Source: CAYZJV01 sp049310885 (GTDB lineage Bacteria > Spirochaetota > Spirochaetia > Sphaerochaetales > Sphaerochaetaceae). From it: a stretch of DNA of 64,000 nucleotides. Positions 6,803-16,456 of this stretch are shown in pieces. The notes under the pieces were generated by a model. The model made no database searches. It had not been told where the DNA came from and saw only the letters and a program-made list of their open reading frames with translations. The position numbers and the translations under genes are program-made. The stretch lies in the NCBI RefSeq assembly GCF_049310885.1, contig NZ_JBMDYO010000007.1, positions 1-64,000 of the forward strand, in the 5' to 3' direction. Position 1 is the first letter of the stretch; each line of letters starts with the position of its first letter.

Positions 6803-8929
6803 TTACTCATCGAAAGCCGCTTTCAGCTCTTTCTCATAGAACTCGACATCGTACCGCTCCATGAGCTTCGAAGACAGTCTATCGCGAAGCTCCTTATGTT
6901 TCTGGGAACGCAAATCCTCATCCAAGAAATGTTTGGCTTCTTCAAATGTAAGTTGTTCTGCTTCGGTCCTGTCCGTAACCTGAATGATATAGATAGCCCC
7001 ATTCCATTCAAACGGTCGGCTGATTTCTCCAACATCGATCGCCATAACCGATTGGTGGAAACTATGGACTTCCGTTTCCATAAATAGATCAGGACCTTCA
7101 CCAATCCAGCCCTCCAACAGGCCGCCCTGCTCGGCGGTGGTCTCATCGTCAGAATATTCCCGAGCAACATCGGCAAAATCCGAACCATCTCTGAAGAGAC
7201 CAGGAACAAGCAATTCGTAGGCTTCCTTTGCACGATCCCACGCACGGCGAGAATCTTCTTCGGACTGGCCTAAATCCACCATGATGAATCGGATTTGGGA
7301 CTGTGGTGGTCTTACAAGCTTTTCCTTGATTTCCTCATAATATGTCTTGGTCTCTTGTTCAGTCACCTCAATGAGATCGTCAACCTCTTCCTGCTCCATC
7401 ATTTGGGCAAGTACATCGAGTTGGGCTTCTTCAATGGCAATGGAATCATCGGAATCTGTCAGTTGCCTCGAACTGTCATCCAATAGCAAAAGACGATCGA
7501 TTAATCGTTCAGCAAGGAGTTTCCACCCTGGTATGCCTTGATACTCCAATGCAAAACTTGTCGGGAGTTCCTTGAATTCCTGCCAGAATTCTCCCACAGT
7601 CAGTCGTTGGCCATTAACGGTCAACAAAGTTTGATCGCTCTTTGAATCAAACCATCGGTCCTGTATTTCCGGAAGAATAATAGTCCTTATGGCTGGCTTA
7701 GCCTCGGAAAGTGTCAATGTCCGCTGAGGTTCTCTCGAGATCAGGCGAAGAATGTAGAAGGACTCTCCTGCCAGGAACACTTCACTGAACTCTTTGTAAT
7801 CCAAGTTGTCAAGAACTTCATCGTAACCTGGTGGGTTCTGGCCATTGTTCACAATCAACCCCGATTTTACAGATGTTCCCGATGTCGTACCAATGGCACC
7901 CAAGGTCTCACCTGACCGTAAACGAATAAGAATTTGGGAAGCCTTGTTCCTTGCCGCTTCGATATCAGCACCAACGGGTATCCGGATTTCGTCCACCTGT
8001 ATCCTTGCTGGTACTTGAAATTTCTCCTCATTTTCGGAAAAAAACCTGAGGTAGTCCGACTCGCTAGGTTCTGGTACTTCAAGTAGCTCAAGATTACTGG
8101 TGATGCTGGCATTAGTCCTCAAATTATCAATGTAAAGCTTGACAAATTCTCCTTCCCGCTGTGATTGCAGGAACAACCGGATATCATCCTTTGCCTGGGT
8201 AAGTGTCAGTTCACCAAAATCTTCCCGATTGGCATCGTAATACGACTGGAGATCCTCCTCACTCACCCCCATCCCCTTCTCGTGCAGAGCTGCATCGATA
8301 TCTCCAAGGTTGATGTCCTCTTCGATGTGCTCCATCACATGGCGGAAATCTTGTTCTTGCTTAACATCACGTGTCTTCGACCATTGCCGCACCAACTCGT
8401 CCGATACCATTTCCTCAACCATCGCACGATAACCTTCAATAGTTTGCAGCTGTTCGTTCAGTTGAGGTTCATTCAGCGCAAGTTCCTCGATGTGCTTTCG
8501 TATATCCCCAACAGTTACTTGCCCCCCAACAAAAGTCGCTACGACTCCCGGAGCCGGTGCGCTTTTGCCGAACAACTTCTCACCGAACAACAGCGAAGTG
8601 CCAATCAACACCACGATCATCACAACAATCCACCACTTCACTGTATAGCTAACGGAAAACCCTTTTGCACGAATCTTGCTTTCAGCCATCTTATTGGTTT
8701 GCTGTTCGCTCAGATCAGACACCTGTGGCGAATCGTCTTCAATATTCTTCTTCGTACGTGTCATCTCAAGTATCTGTGCATCACTTCCATGGACCGGTGG
8801 TTCTCCTCCCGCCAGTTGCTCAGGGTTCCGTTGATCACCGTTCTGTCCCGGATGTGTGTTTGATCCATTTACCGGCAATTTTAAAGCAGCCCTAATGTCA
8901 CGTAATATCTGTCGCCAGCCTTCAATCAT
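6803..8929 (-). CDS. Membrane-anchored peptidyl-prolyl isomerase (SurA/PpiD/PrsA-like)
   Basis: This protein has 708 residues. The cytoplasmic N-terminus is long and hydrophilic (about 1-100), with one membrane segment near 104-125 (WWIVVMIVVLIGTSLLF), then a periplasmic chaperone region with SurA-like helices. Two parvulin-type modules follow: a degenerate one around 300-430 and a better one around 560-670 (SDFADVAREYSDDETTAEQGG...). Start ATG at 8929 with GAGGAG upstream. It is the last gene of the SPFH operon (CDF-HflK, HflC, HflK), 15 bases after hflK. A foldase placed with SPFH proteins suggests envelope protein quality control with FtsH; this is inference. The unusually long cytoplasmic tail is odd for PpiD. 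Confidence 0.85.
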   Translation of the reverse strand: MIEGWRQILRDIRAALKLPVNGSNTHPGQNGDQRNPEQLAGGEPPVHGSDAQILEMTRTKKNIEDDSPQVSDLSEQQTNKMAESKIRAKGFSVSYTVKWWIVVMIVVLIGTSLLFGEKLFGKSAPAPGVVATFVGGQVTVGDIRKHIEELALNEPQLNEQLQTIEGYRAMVEEMVSDELVRQWSKTRDVKQEQDFRHVMEHIEEDINLGDIDAALHEKGMGVSEEDLQSYYDANREDFGELTLTQAKDDIRLFLQSQREGEFVKLYIDNLRTNASITSNLELLEVPEPSESDYLRFFSENEEKFQVPARIQVDEIRIPVGADIEAARNKASQILIRLRSGETLGAIGTTSGTSVKSGLIVNNGQNPPGYDEVLDNLDYKEFSEVFLAGESFYILRLISREPQRTLTLSEAKPAIRTIILPEIQDRWFDSKSDQTLLTVNGQRLTVGEFWQEFKELPTSFALEYQGIPGWKLLAERLIDRLLLLDDSSRQLTDSDDSIAIEEAQLDVLAQMMEQEEVDDLIEVTEQETKTYYEEIKEKLVRPPQSQIRFIMVDLGQSEEDSRRAWDRAKEAYELLVPGLFRDGSDFADVAREYSDDETTAEQGGLLEGWIGEGPDLFMETEVHSFHQSVMAIDVGEISRPFEWNGAIYIIQVTDRTEAEQLTFEEAKHFLDEDLRSQKHKELRDRLSSKLMERYDVEFYEKELKAAFDE

Positions 8930-8944
8930 GCTTTCGTTCTCCTC

Positions 8945-10117
8945 TCATCTGTCCAGTTTTGGTGGAAAGGTTGACGTTCTACTTCCATTCAGAATACGCA
9001 GATCAATTTTCTCGGATGGCGGAACAACATACGTGTTCACCTTGGGCAGAACCTTCTCCATCTTCTCCAGATACAATCGGAATTTGGTCACATCCTCTCC
9101 AAAAATCTTGCTGTTCGTACGATATTGAGCCAGTACGGCATTAAAACTCTGGGCAGCACCTGCGGCTTTATCTTTTTGAGCTTGTGCCGCGCTTTTTGCT
9201 TGGGACAGGATGCTCTTCGCCTCGCCCCTTGCTTGTGGGACCACACTGTTGCGGTACCCCTCAGCGTCGTTTACCATCTTATCCTTGTCTTCTCTTGCAC
9301 TCGAGACATCACGAAACGCGTCGGCTACAACTTCTGGGGGATATGCCTTCTGGAAACTCGTGCTGATGATGCGAATGCCGCTATCATATCCGTCAAGCAC
9401 GGATTGAGCCTTATCACGCACATCGTTCTGCAATTGCTGTCTTGCAGTTGTCAAGATATCGTCCACTGCTGATCGCCCGCTGAGACCAGCGACCGCCGAT
9501 CGAACACTATCCCTGACCAACTGGTACGCGGGATAGTCGATATTGAACAGATAAGCAACAGGATCATTGATTTGATACTGGACAATTACCTCAAAGTCGA
9601 TGATGTTCGTGTCTCCACTTAAAACCTGCAGTTTTCGAGGACCATCAAGGTGAAGCGGATGTTCCTCTGATTCCGATACTCCCACGCTCTCTCGGCGAAC
9701 CTGTGCGATATTCACAACTGTTTCAGACTCAATGGGCCATGGTAAACGATAATGCAAACCGGCGGGCACATTTGTCGCGATCACCCGGCCAAACCGTTGA
9801 ACCACTCCTATTTCTCCAGGTTGGACAGTGTATACGCCTGATAGTATGTAAACTAGAATGATCAGCAATATTGCTGCCATTACAATGAATCTAAGGTCCA
9901 GATGTTTAAACGCACTCTTCACATCGTCCAATGGTGACAATCCGTCTTCCTGTGATTCAAATCCCTTCCTCACCATTCCACGAACACGATGGATAACCTG
10001 ACGCAACCTATTCAAGACTGGTTCGGATTTATTTGCGTTCATGTCCTCTGCAACCTGTTTCGAATCTGCTTCGAATTCCGGCGAAGAATCGTTTTTCGAA
10101 TGTCTGTCATTCATCAT
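8945..10117 (-). CDS. hflK: SPFH/band-7 membrane protein HflK
   Basis: This protein has 390 residues. A cytoplasmic N-terminal tail of about 75 residues precedes one membrane segment (IVMAAILLIILVYILSG), then an SPFH domain (PGEIGVVQRFGRV, PAGLHYRLPWPIE) and a coiled-coil C-terminus with the HflK hallmark DAFRDVSSAREDKDK. In the family, HflK and HflC form a cage around the FtsH protease in the inner membrane. Start ATG at 10117 with GAGGAG upstream. It lies 20 bases downstream of hflC. It is the second HflK-type protein of this operon; the other is fused to a CDF transporter. Confidence 0.92.
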   Translation of the reverse strand: MMNDRHSKNDSSPEFEADSKQVAEDMNANKSEPVLNRLRQVIHRVRGMVRKGFESQEDGLSPLDDVKSAFKHLDLRFIVMAAILLIILVYILSGVYTVQPGEIGVVQRFGRVIATNVPAGLHYRLPWPIESETVVNIAQVRRESVGVSESEEHPLHLDGPRKLQVLSGDTNIIDFEVIVQYQINDPVAYLFNIDYPAYQLVRDSVRSAVAGLSGRSAVDDILTTARQQLQNDVRDKAQSVLDGYDSGIRIISTSFQKAYPPEVVADAFRDVSSAREDKDKMVNDAEGYRNSVVPQARGEAKSILSQAKSAAQAQKDKAAGAAQSFNAVLAQYRTNSKIFGEDVTKFRLYLEKMEKVLPKVNTYVVPPSEKIDLRILNGSRTSTFPPKLDR

Positions 10118-10137
10118 GATCTCCTCATTTTACGCTT

Positions 10138-11034
10138 TCAGGCTCCGGGTCGGACGACTGTGCCATCAGCATCGAGATACTTTAGCAACTCGGAGTCGGA
10201 GGGAAGAATGAGCGTCGTTCCCGGTGTAATGACATCGTCATAGGCTTCGAGAGTGCGTAGGAATTGGTAGAATTCCGGATCCTGGCCAAATGCCTCGGCG
10301 TAGATTCTAATGGCTTCAGCTTCTCCTTCTCCCCTGATACGTTCTGCCTGCTTCTGGGCTTCAGATAGGATTGTTGTCCGTTCAGCCTCCGCCTCAGCAC
10401 GGATGACGGTAGCCAGCTCAGTTCCTTCGGATCGTAGCTGCCGAGCGATTCTTTGACGTTCGGCACGCATCCGCTGGAAAACACTCTGTCGGTTCGCCTC
10501 TGGGAAATTAAGCATCTTGAGCCTTACATCTGTAACGGAAAATCCGTAAGGTGCCACTCGAAGTGCAACTTGGTTGGTGATCCGTTCTGTCATGGTCGTC
10601 AGTTGCATCGATGCGGGATCTGTCGTGACCAGATTTGTCAAGTCATATTGGCTCAGAGCCACCCCCAATTCAGACGACATGATGTCAGAGAGACGGCTAT
10701 TAGCCCCCGAAGGATCGCGTACACTCGTGAAAAATTTTAGCGGATCGTCAATTTTCCATGTTGTATAGGCTTCGACCAAGATATTCTTCTTATCTTTCGT
10801 AAGCAATTCAGTCTCCATTACGTTGTACATCTGCAAGCGCCGGTCCAGTCGGATGACGCTCTGTACGGGAGCAGGCCACTTACCATACAAACCTGGCTCG
10901 GTAATCGCCCTGACTGGCTTGCCGAACTGAGTAACAATAACATATTCAGTAGTGTCTACCTGAAACAGTGATAGTCCAACGACAATGACTGAAACTGCAA
11001 TCAGCGCCGGAATAAGGTAACGAAACACACGCAT
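10138..11034 (-). CDS. hflC: SPFH/band-7 membrane protein HflC
   Basis: This protein has 298 residues from the ATG at 11034, preceded by AGGAGG. One N-terminal membrane segment (YLIPALIAVSVIVVGL) is followed by the SPFH domain (TTEYVIVTQFGKPV, EPGLYGKWPAP) and a coiled coil with the HflC signature (RMRAERQRIARQLRSEG) and Ala/Glu-rich heptads. It is the usual partner of HflK in the FtsH regulatory complex. The operon order is CDF-HflK, HflC, HflK, foldase. A 118-base gap separates it from the upstream fusion gene and may hold an internal promoter. Confidence 0.93.
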   Translation of the reverse strand: MRVFRYLIPALIAVSVIVVGLSLFQVDTTEYVIVTQFGKPVRAITEPGLYGKWPAPVQSVIRLDRRLQMYNVMETELLTKDKKNILVEAYTTWKIDDPLKFFTSVRDPSGANSRLSDIMSSELGVALSQYDLTNLVTTDPASMQLTTMTERITNQVALRVAPYGFSVTDVRLKMLNFPEANRQSVFQRMRAERQRIARQLRSEGTELATVIRAEAEAERTTILSEAQKQAERIRGEGEAEAIRIYAEAFGQDPEFYQFLRTLEAYDDVITPGTTLILPSDSELLKYLDADGTVVRPGA

Positions 11035-11152
11035 AACGTTCCTCCTATAATACTTTGGAAGGGCATCAAGTCCCTCCTGGCATCCTTTGAAATGGACAAA
11101 TGATCCTGATCGAGAGGCAATTAAATTTCCGCAGAGACAATGCTCCTTGACA

Positions 11153-12667
11153 TCATTTCGTTGCCTCAGGATTCGTGAGCCACAACTCGGTACCGTCGGT
11201 CCGTACAGTCGGATCGATGATAAATTTGTTGACACTTGGTAGTACTCTCTCGAGCGTCTCGAGATAGAGACGGGTTCGGGTCACACCGGGAGCAACCAGA
11301 TAGGCTGCCAGTTGAGACTCGAAGCCTGCCGCTTCCCCAATCGCGAAATCGATCTTTCGAGTCTTTTCCGCCCGCGCGGTCTCTATAATACCAACAGCCT
11401 GGCCCCGGGCAGACGGGATGACTTCATTTCGGTAGGCCATCGCTTCATTGATGTATGTGCTCCTGTCTTCCCGCGCACTGGATACATCACGGAATGCGTC
11501 TGCAACCGAGGAGGGAGGATTAACCGCGAGTAGCTGTACATTTACAATCTTCAACCCAGCCTGATGCTCATCAACCAGCGCCTGGGTTAGATTCTTCGCT
11601 TGGTTATTGATCTCCCCCCTTCCGGTGGTTAGAAGCTCATCAACACTTCGCTGCGCGACAATCTGTCGGACGGATGACTCAGCTTCTTGTTCTACAAGCT
11701 GCTCGGAGTTCACAACATTAAAAAGGAATGCATTTGGATCCGATACGATGTACTGGACACCCACCTTGACTTCGATCAGGTTGGTGTCTCCGGTAAGCAC
11801 CAGAGTGTTCTCGGTCTGCAGTTGCCTCACCCGGTCGAGAGCTACCCGGTCCATCCGGCTGACCAACGGCAATCGATAATGCAAACCCGGTCCCACATCA
11901 GCAACTACTTGACCAAATTGCCGAACGATACCGCGTTCATCAGGTTGAATGGCATAGACGCCTGATAAGAATATCCCGATTATTAGTGCCCCAATACCGA
12001 TAGATGCGAAGCGCTTGGTATGGCGCCTCACGCGAGCGATATTATCCTCCTCCAGATTGAGAAGACCACCAGAGAAGAGAGCTTTTATTGCCGATGCTGC
12101 TATCTCCCATCCAGATTTGAGGACGAGCAGAATAACAGCAAGTGAGACGATAAGATCCAGGGAACCGAGACCTAGAGCGGAAGCGATCAGACTCGTCACT
12201 ACCAGTGCTGAAGCGTACATATCCATTCGGGAATGATAGCCACTTGCAATCAGACTTGGAGAATTGGTGGCTTTGCCCACATAATTTTTAAGCCGGGCAA
12301 TGAAGTAGGTTACCGCAATCGTAAGTAGGGACGTAAGCGCCACCAACCATGGATTGCGCAGTCCGGCTTGCTCGCCTGCAAGAACTACCTCAATGAAAAT
12401 AGTATACGCCACGTAGAAAATGAATCCTGAGACGACCAAGGCAACGATATTCTCTATTAATCCCACGCGATGACGTCGTTTTGCCTCCCAGCGACCAGCA
12501 ATCAGACCTGCGAGTACAAAAAGGGAAATGAACACATCACCCATGGAATGCCAAGCACTTGCCCGCAATGCAAAACTGCCGGACCAAATCGCCAGTCCGA
12601 ACTTTAGGCTAACCAACAATAAATTGGCAACAATGGTAACCAGAATCGTATTCTCTTTTCTGTTCAT
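11153..12667 (-). CDS. Cation diffusion facilitator - HflK fusion protein
   Basis: This protein has 504 residues. Residues 1-200 form a six-helix CDF (ZnT-type) domain with both metal-site motifs, H40-S-M-G-D44 and H145-S-R-M-D149, so the transport site looks intact. The usual cytoplasmic C-terminal metal domain is missing. In its place, after a linker (200-221), comes a further membrane segment (222-240) and a full HflK-type SPFH protein with GPGLHYRLPLVSR and DAFRDVSSAREDR. The frame is continuous, and a GAGGTGAGGT site precedes the ATG. It is first in the operon. Inference: divalent metal transport is physically tied to the FtsH/SPFH assembly. A CadA-type ATPase gene lies upstream on the same strand. 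Confidence 0.88.
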   Translation of the reverse strand: MNRKENTILVTIVANLLLVSLKFGLAIWSGSFALRASAWHSMGDVFISLFVLAGLIAGRWEAKRRHRVGLIENIVALVVSGFIFYVAYTIFIEVVLAGEQAGLRNPWLVALTSLLTIAVTYFIARLKNYVGKATNSPSLIASGYHSRMDMYASALVVTSLIASALGLGSLDLIVSLAVILLVLKSGWEIAASAIKALFSGGLLNLEEDNIARVRRHTKRFASIGIGALIIGIFLSGVYAIQPDERGIVRQFGQVVADVGPGLHYRLPLVSRMDRVALDRVRQLQTENTLVLTGDTNLIEVKVGVQYIVSDPNAFLFNVVNSEQLVEQEAESSVRQIVAQRSVDELLTTGRGEINNQAKNLTQALVDEHQAGLKIVNVQLLAVNPPSSVADAFRDVSSAREDRSTYINEAMAYRNEVIPSARGQAVGIIETARAEKTRKIDFAIGEAAGFESQLAAYLVAPGVTRTRLYLETLERVLPSVNKFIIDPTVRTDGTELWLTNPEATK

Positions 12668-13607
12668 ACCTCACCTCATATACCGTTCGTCAGTTGGAAT
12701 TGACCCCGGCCTACTCACCCGGCGATTTGCCGTGATTGTCCAGTATTCACACAAGCACATTCATGTCTTTGAACGTTAATGTCTCCATATGAACAAAAAA
12801 TGAATTTTCAACACATGTTTATCCTTCATAAAATTCTCTCTAGTAAACCAAGGCAATCAGTCAAGTGACTATTGCCACCCTTTTAGGTTGCGGTAGATTC
12901 ACCGGAGGAGTTAGCGGTAAGTGTTGGTTGATGAAATGTATGCCGCCTGTGGACGCTTCTGGCATGTCTCGTTCCATATTGCCCAATGTATCCGCTACTT
13001 TCATAAAGGGGACACAACTGGCTCCTATTCGTCAACGATTGTATCTATTGTTGCCTCGATATAAACGTGACGAATGAAGTCGTGTGGATAATACTATTCT
13101 CCGTTCAGCCTCAAACCTTGAAGAATTTTTTGGGGAAACAGCCAAGAGAAGCTTTTGATCTTGAGCAGTAGTCAATTACTTCTACCATCGCAATTGCTGT
13201 CTGGGGATATGTAGTCCGGGTCCCAATGCTTGAGCGGTATCCCCCATTCCCTTGGGCCCAAATGCAAACAGATTTAAATAATGACGAAACATATCGGAGA
13301 TACCCGAGGCGAGGCAGTCTGTTATTGCCACTTGGATAGTTTTCCATTCCAGCAAAATACCCCTGCAGTTGTTTCATTCCGCCAAGGGGACTAGTCATTG
13401 CTGGCTCCCCCGTTGGCATCAGTTGTCAAAAATTATCAAAACCTATTCCTTTCGGATATTCAGTTATTACTGTTACAGCAATGATGATGAACCGTGGTAT
13501 ATGGAAACTTGTGTTCTAAATAGACACCTCGACCGCACTTCAATCTCACTGTGATTACATCTCATGCAAGCCAACGATGTTTCCGATACAATCATCGGCA
13601 TCATGCA
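12668..13607. other. 940-base region without a confident gene
   Basis: This region separates the CDF-HflK operon from the cadA stop. A 102-codon minus-strand frame (13111-13419) has protein-like stretches (LQGYFAGMENYPSGNN) but no ribosome site and no recognisable family; it may be a gene remnant. The rest is AT-richer and shows no clear coding. It should contain the promoter of the CDF-HflK operon and the 3' end of the cadA transcript. Confidence 0.5.
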
Positions 13608-15779
13608 TTACTTTGGTCCATCACCGATTCGTCGCGAATACCGCAACGTCCGTGTCGAGTTGAGGACAGCAAGCAGGGAGACCCCAACATCCGCGATGAC
13701 CGCTTCCCACATGGTAGCGAAACCGACCGCACCGAGTGCCAGAAAGGCAAACTTGACTAGCAGCGCAAGGGAAATATTTTGCATGACCACCGACCGGGTA
13801 TGTTTGGCGACACGTATCGCTGAGCCGATTCCGTTGACTTTGTCATCCATAAGAACCACATCGGCAGCTTCTATAGCCGCATCCGAACCGAGTGCGCCCA
13901 TTGCGAATCCGACATCCGCACGCATAAGAACCGGAGCGTCGTTTATGCCATCTCCCACGAACGCCAATCGCTGCCCCTTCGGGAGCTCTTTAGAGAGTTG
14001 TTCGACAATCCTCACCTTATCTTCAGGTAGTAGCCCGGCATACCACAAATCAACTTTGACAACCTCGGCGACACTGCGAGCAACCGCTTCATTATCTCCA
14101 GTAAGCATCACCACCCGCTGTACACCGGCAGCCCTCAGGTCAGCTATAGCCTCGGCGGCTTCCGCTTTGATCTCATCAGCAATTACCAGATGCCCTACGT
14201 AGCTTTTATCCAACACCACATACACTACCGTTCCTTCCGCGTCGCAGTCGCCATGCTCAATGTTTTCACGGTGAAGGAGCCGATCACTGCCGGCCATAAC
14301 CTTCCGACCCCCTACATGAGCGATCACACCATAACCCTTTTCCTCTTTAACATCAGTGATTGTCTCCATGTCGATGTTGTGTTTGTATGCTTCCCTTATT
14401 GATCGTGCAATCGGATGCGTCGAATGGGCTTCGGCGCTTGCCGCCAAACGAAGCACATCATCGGCGGTGAAGCCGTTTCTCGGCACCGTCTTTGTCACCT
14501 TAAAGACGCCCTTCGTAAGTGTTCCCGTCTTGTCGACGACTACTGTAGAGACATCCCTGAGGGCATCAACGTAGTTTGCTCCCTTGATAAGTATTCCTTT
14601 GCGTGACGCACCTCCGATACCCCCAAAATAACCGAGCGGTACCGAAATGACCAAAGCACAGGGGCAAGAGATGACAAGGACAACAAGAGCCCGGTAGACC
14701 CACTCACTCAAAACGGCACCCGGAACAAACAAGGGGGGCAAGAATGCGACCAACGCAGCAAGACCGACAACAATCGGTGTATAGACAGATGCGAATTTGG
14801 AAATGAATTTTTCTGTGGGGGCCTTGCGGGCGGCGGCGTCCTCCACTAGTTCAAGGATTCGGGAAACTGAAGATTCCTTGTATGGCTTAGTAACCCGGAT
14901 CCGTATCGTTCCCGAGTCGTTCACAAAACCTGAAAGTACAGTATCACCAATCCCAACCGATCGCGGGACCGACTCACCGGTAAGCGCGGATGTATCAACA
15001 GCCGATTCGCCTTGGGTAACTTCCCCATCAAGCGGGATACGCTCTCCTGGCCGGACCTCGATAATCGCACCGACCTCTACAACGTCGGGACTGACTTCTC
15101 TCATTCCGTCGTCTGAGATAACGCGCGCGGAATCCGGACGGAGGTCCATCAAAGAGGATATCGATCTACGCGACCGACCGACAGCAAGGTCCTGTATGTA
15201 CTCACCGATGGAATAAAAAAGCATTACCGCGACCGCTTCAGGTAACTCATGGATGGCAATAGCTCCCAATGTTGCAACGCTCATCAGGAACATTTCGTCA
15301 AACAGGCGACCTCGAAGAATATTCCTTCCTGCACTCAGCAGCACCGGTCCGCCGACGAGCAGATATGCGGAAAGGAGGACAACGTACTCGGCCACCTGAT
15401 ACTGCGTCGCATGAAGGGTCTCATTGAAGATGATTCCAGCTCCAGTAAGAACGAGGGCTAGCACCATACGTACAACACGCCAACCTGTATTTTCGTCATC
15501 TCCAGAAGTTCCGTTATGATCGTGGGAGTGGCCATGGTCGGTATGTGTATGTGAATCAACATTGATGCCAACGATTCGCGCATCCGGTTCAATTCGTGCG
15601 ATCACATCTTGGGCAGTCTGTAGGCCGGATTCAGGAATAACAATCGACTCGGTTCCGAAGCTGACCGTCGCATCTTCAAAACCCTCTATCTTACGGAGTC
15701 CCGACTCGATCTCGTTCGCACACTGTGCACAATCCAGACCATTGATACGATACTTCTTCATATTTTCTTTCTTTGACAT
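13608..15779 (-). CDS. cadA: Zn/Cd/Pb-type P1B ATPase (CadA/ZntA family)
   Basis: This protein has 723 residues. The N-terminal HMA domain has the metal motif GLDCAQCANE, then a His/Asp-rich stretch (SHTHTDHGHSHDHN) before the membrane part. The ATPase core is complete: A-domain TGES, the membrane CPC motif (ISCPCALVIS), the phosphorylation site DKTGTLTKG, the HP motif (STHPIARS) and the hinge GDGINDAP. It exports Zn2+/Cd2+/Pb2+ from the cytoplasm using ATP. The start at 15779 is preceded by GGAGGAG, which overlaps the end of the regulator gene 3 bases upstream, so both form one metal-resistance operon. The metal choice comes from family type and the CadC-like regulator. Confidence 0.93.
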   Translation of the reverse strand: MSKKENMKKYRINGLDCAQCANEIESGLRKIEGFEDATVSFGTESIVIPESGLQTAQDVIARIEPDARIVGINVDSHTHTDHGHSHDHNGTSGDDENTGWRVVRMVLALVLTGAGIIFNETLHATQYQVAEYVVLLSAYLLVGGPVLLSAGRNILRGRLFDEMFLMSVATLGAIAIHELPEAVAVMLFYSIGEYIQDLAVGRSRRSISSLMDLRPDSARVISDDGMREVSPDVVEVGAIIEVRPGERIPLDGEVTQGESAVDTSALTGESVPRSVGIGDTVLSGFVNDSGTIRIRVTKPYKESSVSRILELVEDAAARKAPTEKFISKFASVYTPIVVGLAALVAFLPPLFVPGAVLSEWVYRALVVLVISCPCALVISVPLGYFGGIGGASRKGILIKGANYVDALRDVSTVVVDKTGTLTKGVFKVTKTVPRNGFTADDVLRLAASAEAHSTHPIARSIREAYKHNIDMETITDVKEEKGYGVIAHVGGRKVMAGSDRLLHRENIEHGDCDAEGTVVYVVLDKSYVGHLVIADEIKAEAAEAIADLRAAGVQRVVMLTGDNEAVARSVAEVVKVDLWYAGLLPEDKVRIVEQLSKELPKGQRLAFVGDGINDAPVLMRADVGFAMGALGSDAAIEAADVVLMDDKVNGIGSAIRVAKHTRSVVMQNISLALLVKFAFLALGAVGFATMWEAVIADVGVSLLAVLNSTRTLRYSRRIGDGPK

Positions 15780-15782
15780 AGT

Positions 15783-16154
15783 TTAACGCTCCTCCTTATA
15801 GTGTTCTTGACTTGTCTTGATCAGAGCCAGCACATGCTCATCGTCAAGTGTGTAGAACACCTGTTTGCCTTCCCGTCGTGCTCGAACCAAGTGTCTCATC
15901 TTCAACAATCGCAGATGGTGTGAAATCGCTGGTGAAGACATCTCCAATAGATAAGCAAGATCACAAACACACAACTCTTGCTTGGAAAGCAAGAAAAGAA
16001 TCTTCGTTCGCGTCTCATCGGCGAGTACGTGGAATAACTCCGAGAGCCCCAATACCTCAAAGAGCGAACTGCGAAGCTCACCCTCGTTATCCCTACAGTT
16101 TATGCTGTACTCTGAACATACATCTGGGTGTCGCTCAAGAATCTTTTGTTTCAT
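15783..16154 (-). CDS. cadC: ArsR/SmtB-family metal sensor, CadC-like
   Basis: This protein has 123 residues from ATG 16154 (MKQKILERH); the longer frame upstream overlaps the operator and is unlikely. It is a winged helix with the recognition helix SSPAISHHLRLL. Metal ligands match the CadC alpha-3N site: C13 and C20 in the N-terminal arm and C62/C64 in ELCVCDL. Asp and His residues near the C-terminus (DDEHVL..., EHYKEE) could form an alpha-5 zinc site. It represses DNA when metal-free and releases it on Cd/Pb/Zn binding. It is the first gene of the cadA operon, with a palindrome 22 bases before its start. Confidence 0.92.
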   Translation of the reverse strand: MKQKILERHPDVCSEYSINCRDNEGELRSSLFEVLGLSELFHVLADETRTKILFLLSKQELCVCDLAYLLEMSSPAISHHLRLLKMRHLVRARREGKQVFYTLDDEHVLALIKTSQEHYKEER

Positions 16155-16175
16155 AGAAGTTTCTCCATATCTACA

Positions 16176-16199
16176 ACAATTAAATGTTTGTTTAATTGT
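16176..16199. promoter_or_regulatory. Palindromic operator for the CadC-like repressor
   Basis: Perfect 9-base arms ACAATTAAA / TTTAATTGT are separated by six bases. The site starts 22 bases upstream of the cadC start codon. Its position and AT-rich dyad fit ArsR/SmtB-family operators, so autoregulation of the cadC-cadA operon is likely. Confidence 0.8.
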
Positions 16200-16456
16200 A
16201 ACAAGTCGTCCAGATATTGTCAACTGCACACGCTTGAGATGTGGCATTCTATGGAATCAAGACGTTTCTACCGGAAGCGACTATGGCAGAAAAGAAGGAA
16301 GCATAACGAGAAGCAGGTGGCAATCACTATCCATTGCATCCTACAAACTTGATGCTCTCTTATCTGGAAAGGTAATATCTTCACTGAACAACCACAAAGA
16401 TTGATACTTCACCTCTCGATAATACAAAACAGGTTGTACTGTGCTATGATGCTCGT

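Noticed and set aside
6634..6864. 76-codon plus-strand open frame
   Set aside because: It runs into antisense of the foldase gene, with no ribosome site and no recognisable protein features.
13111..13419. 102-codon minus-strand open frame in the long gap
   Set aside because: No ribosome site, no family match by eye and weak coding look; kept only as a possible remnant in the region note.
13564..14202. 212-codon plus-strand open frame
   Set aside because: Antisense to the intact P-type ATPase gene, with Ser/Thr/Ala-rich composition typical of a shadow frame.
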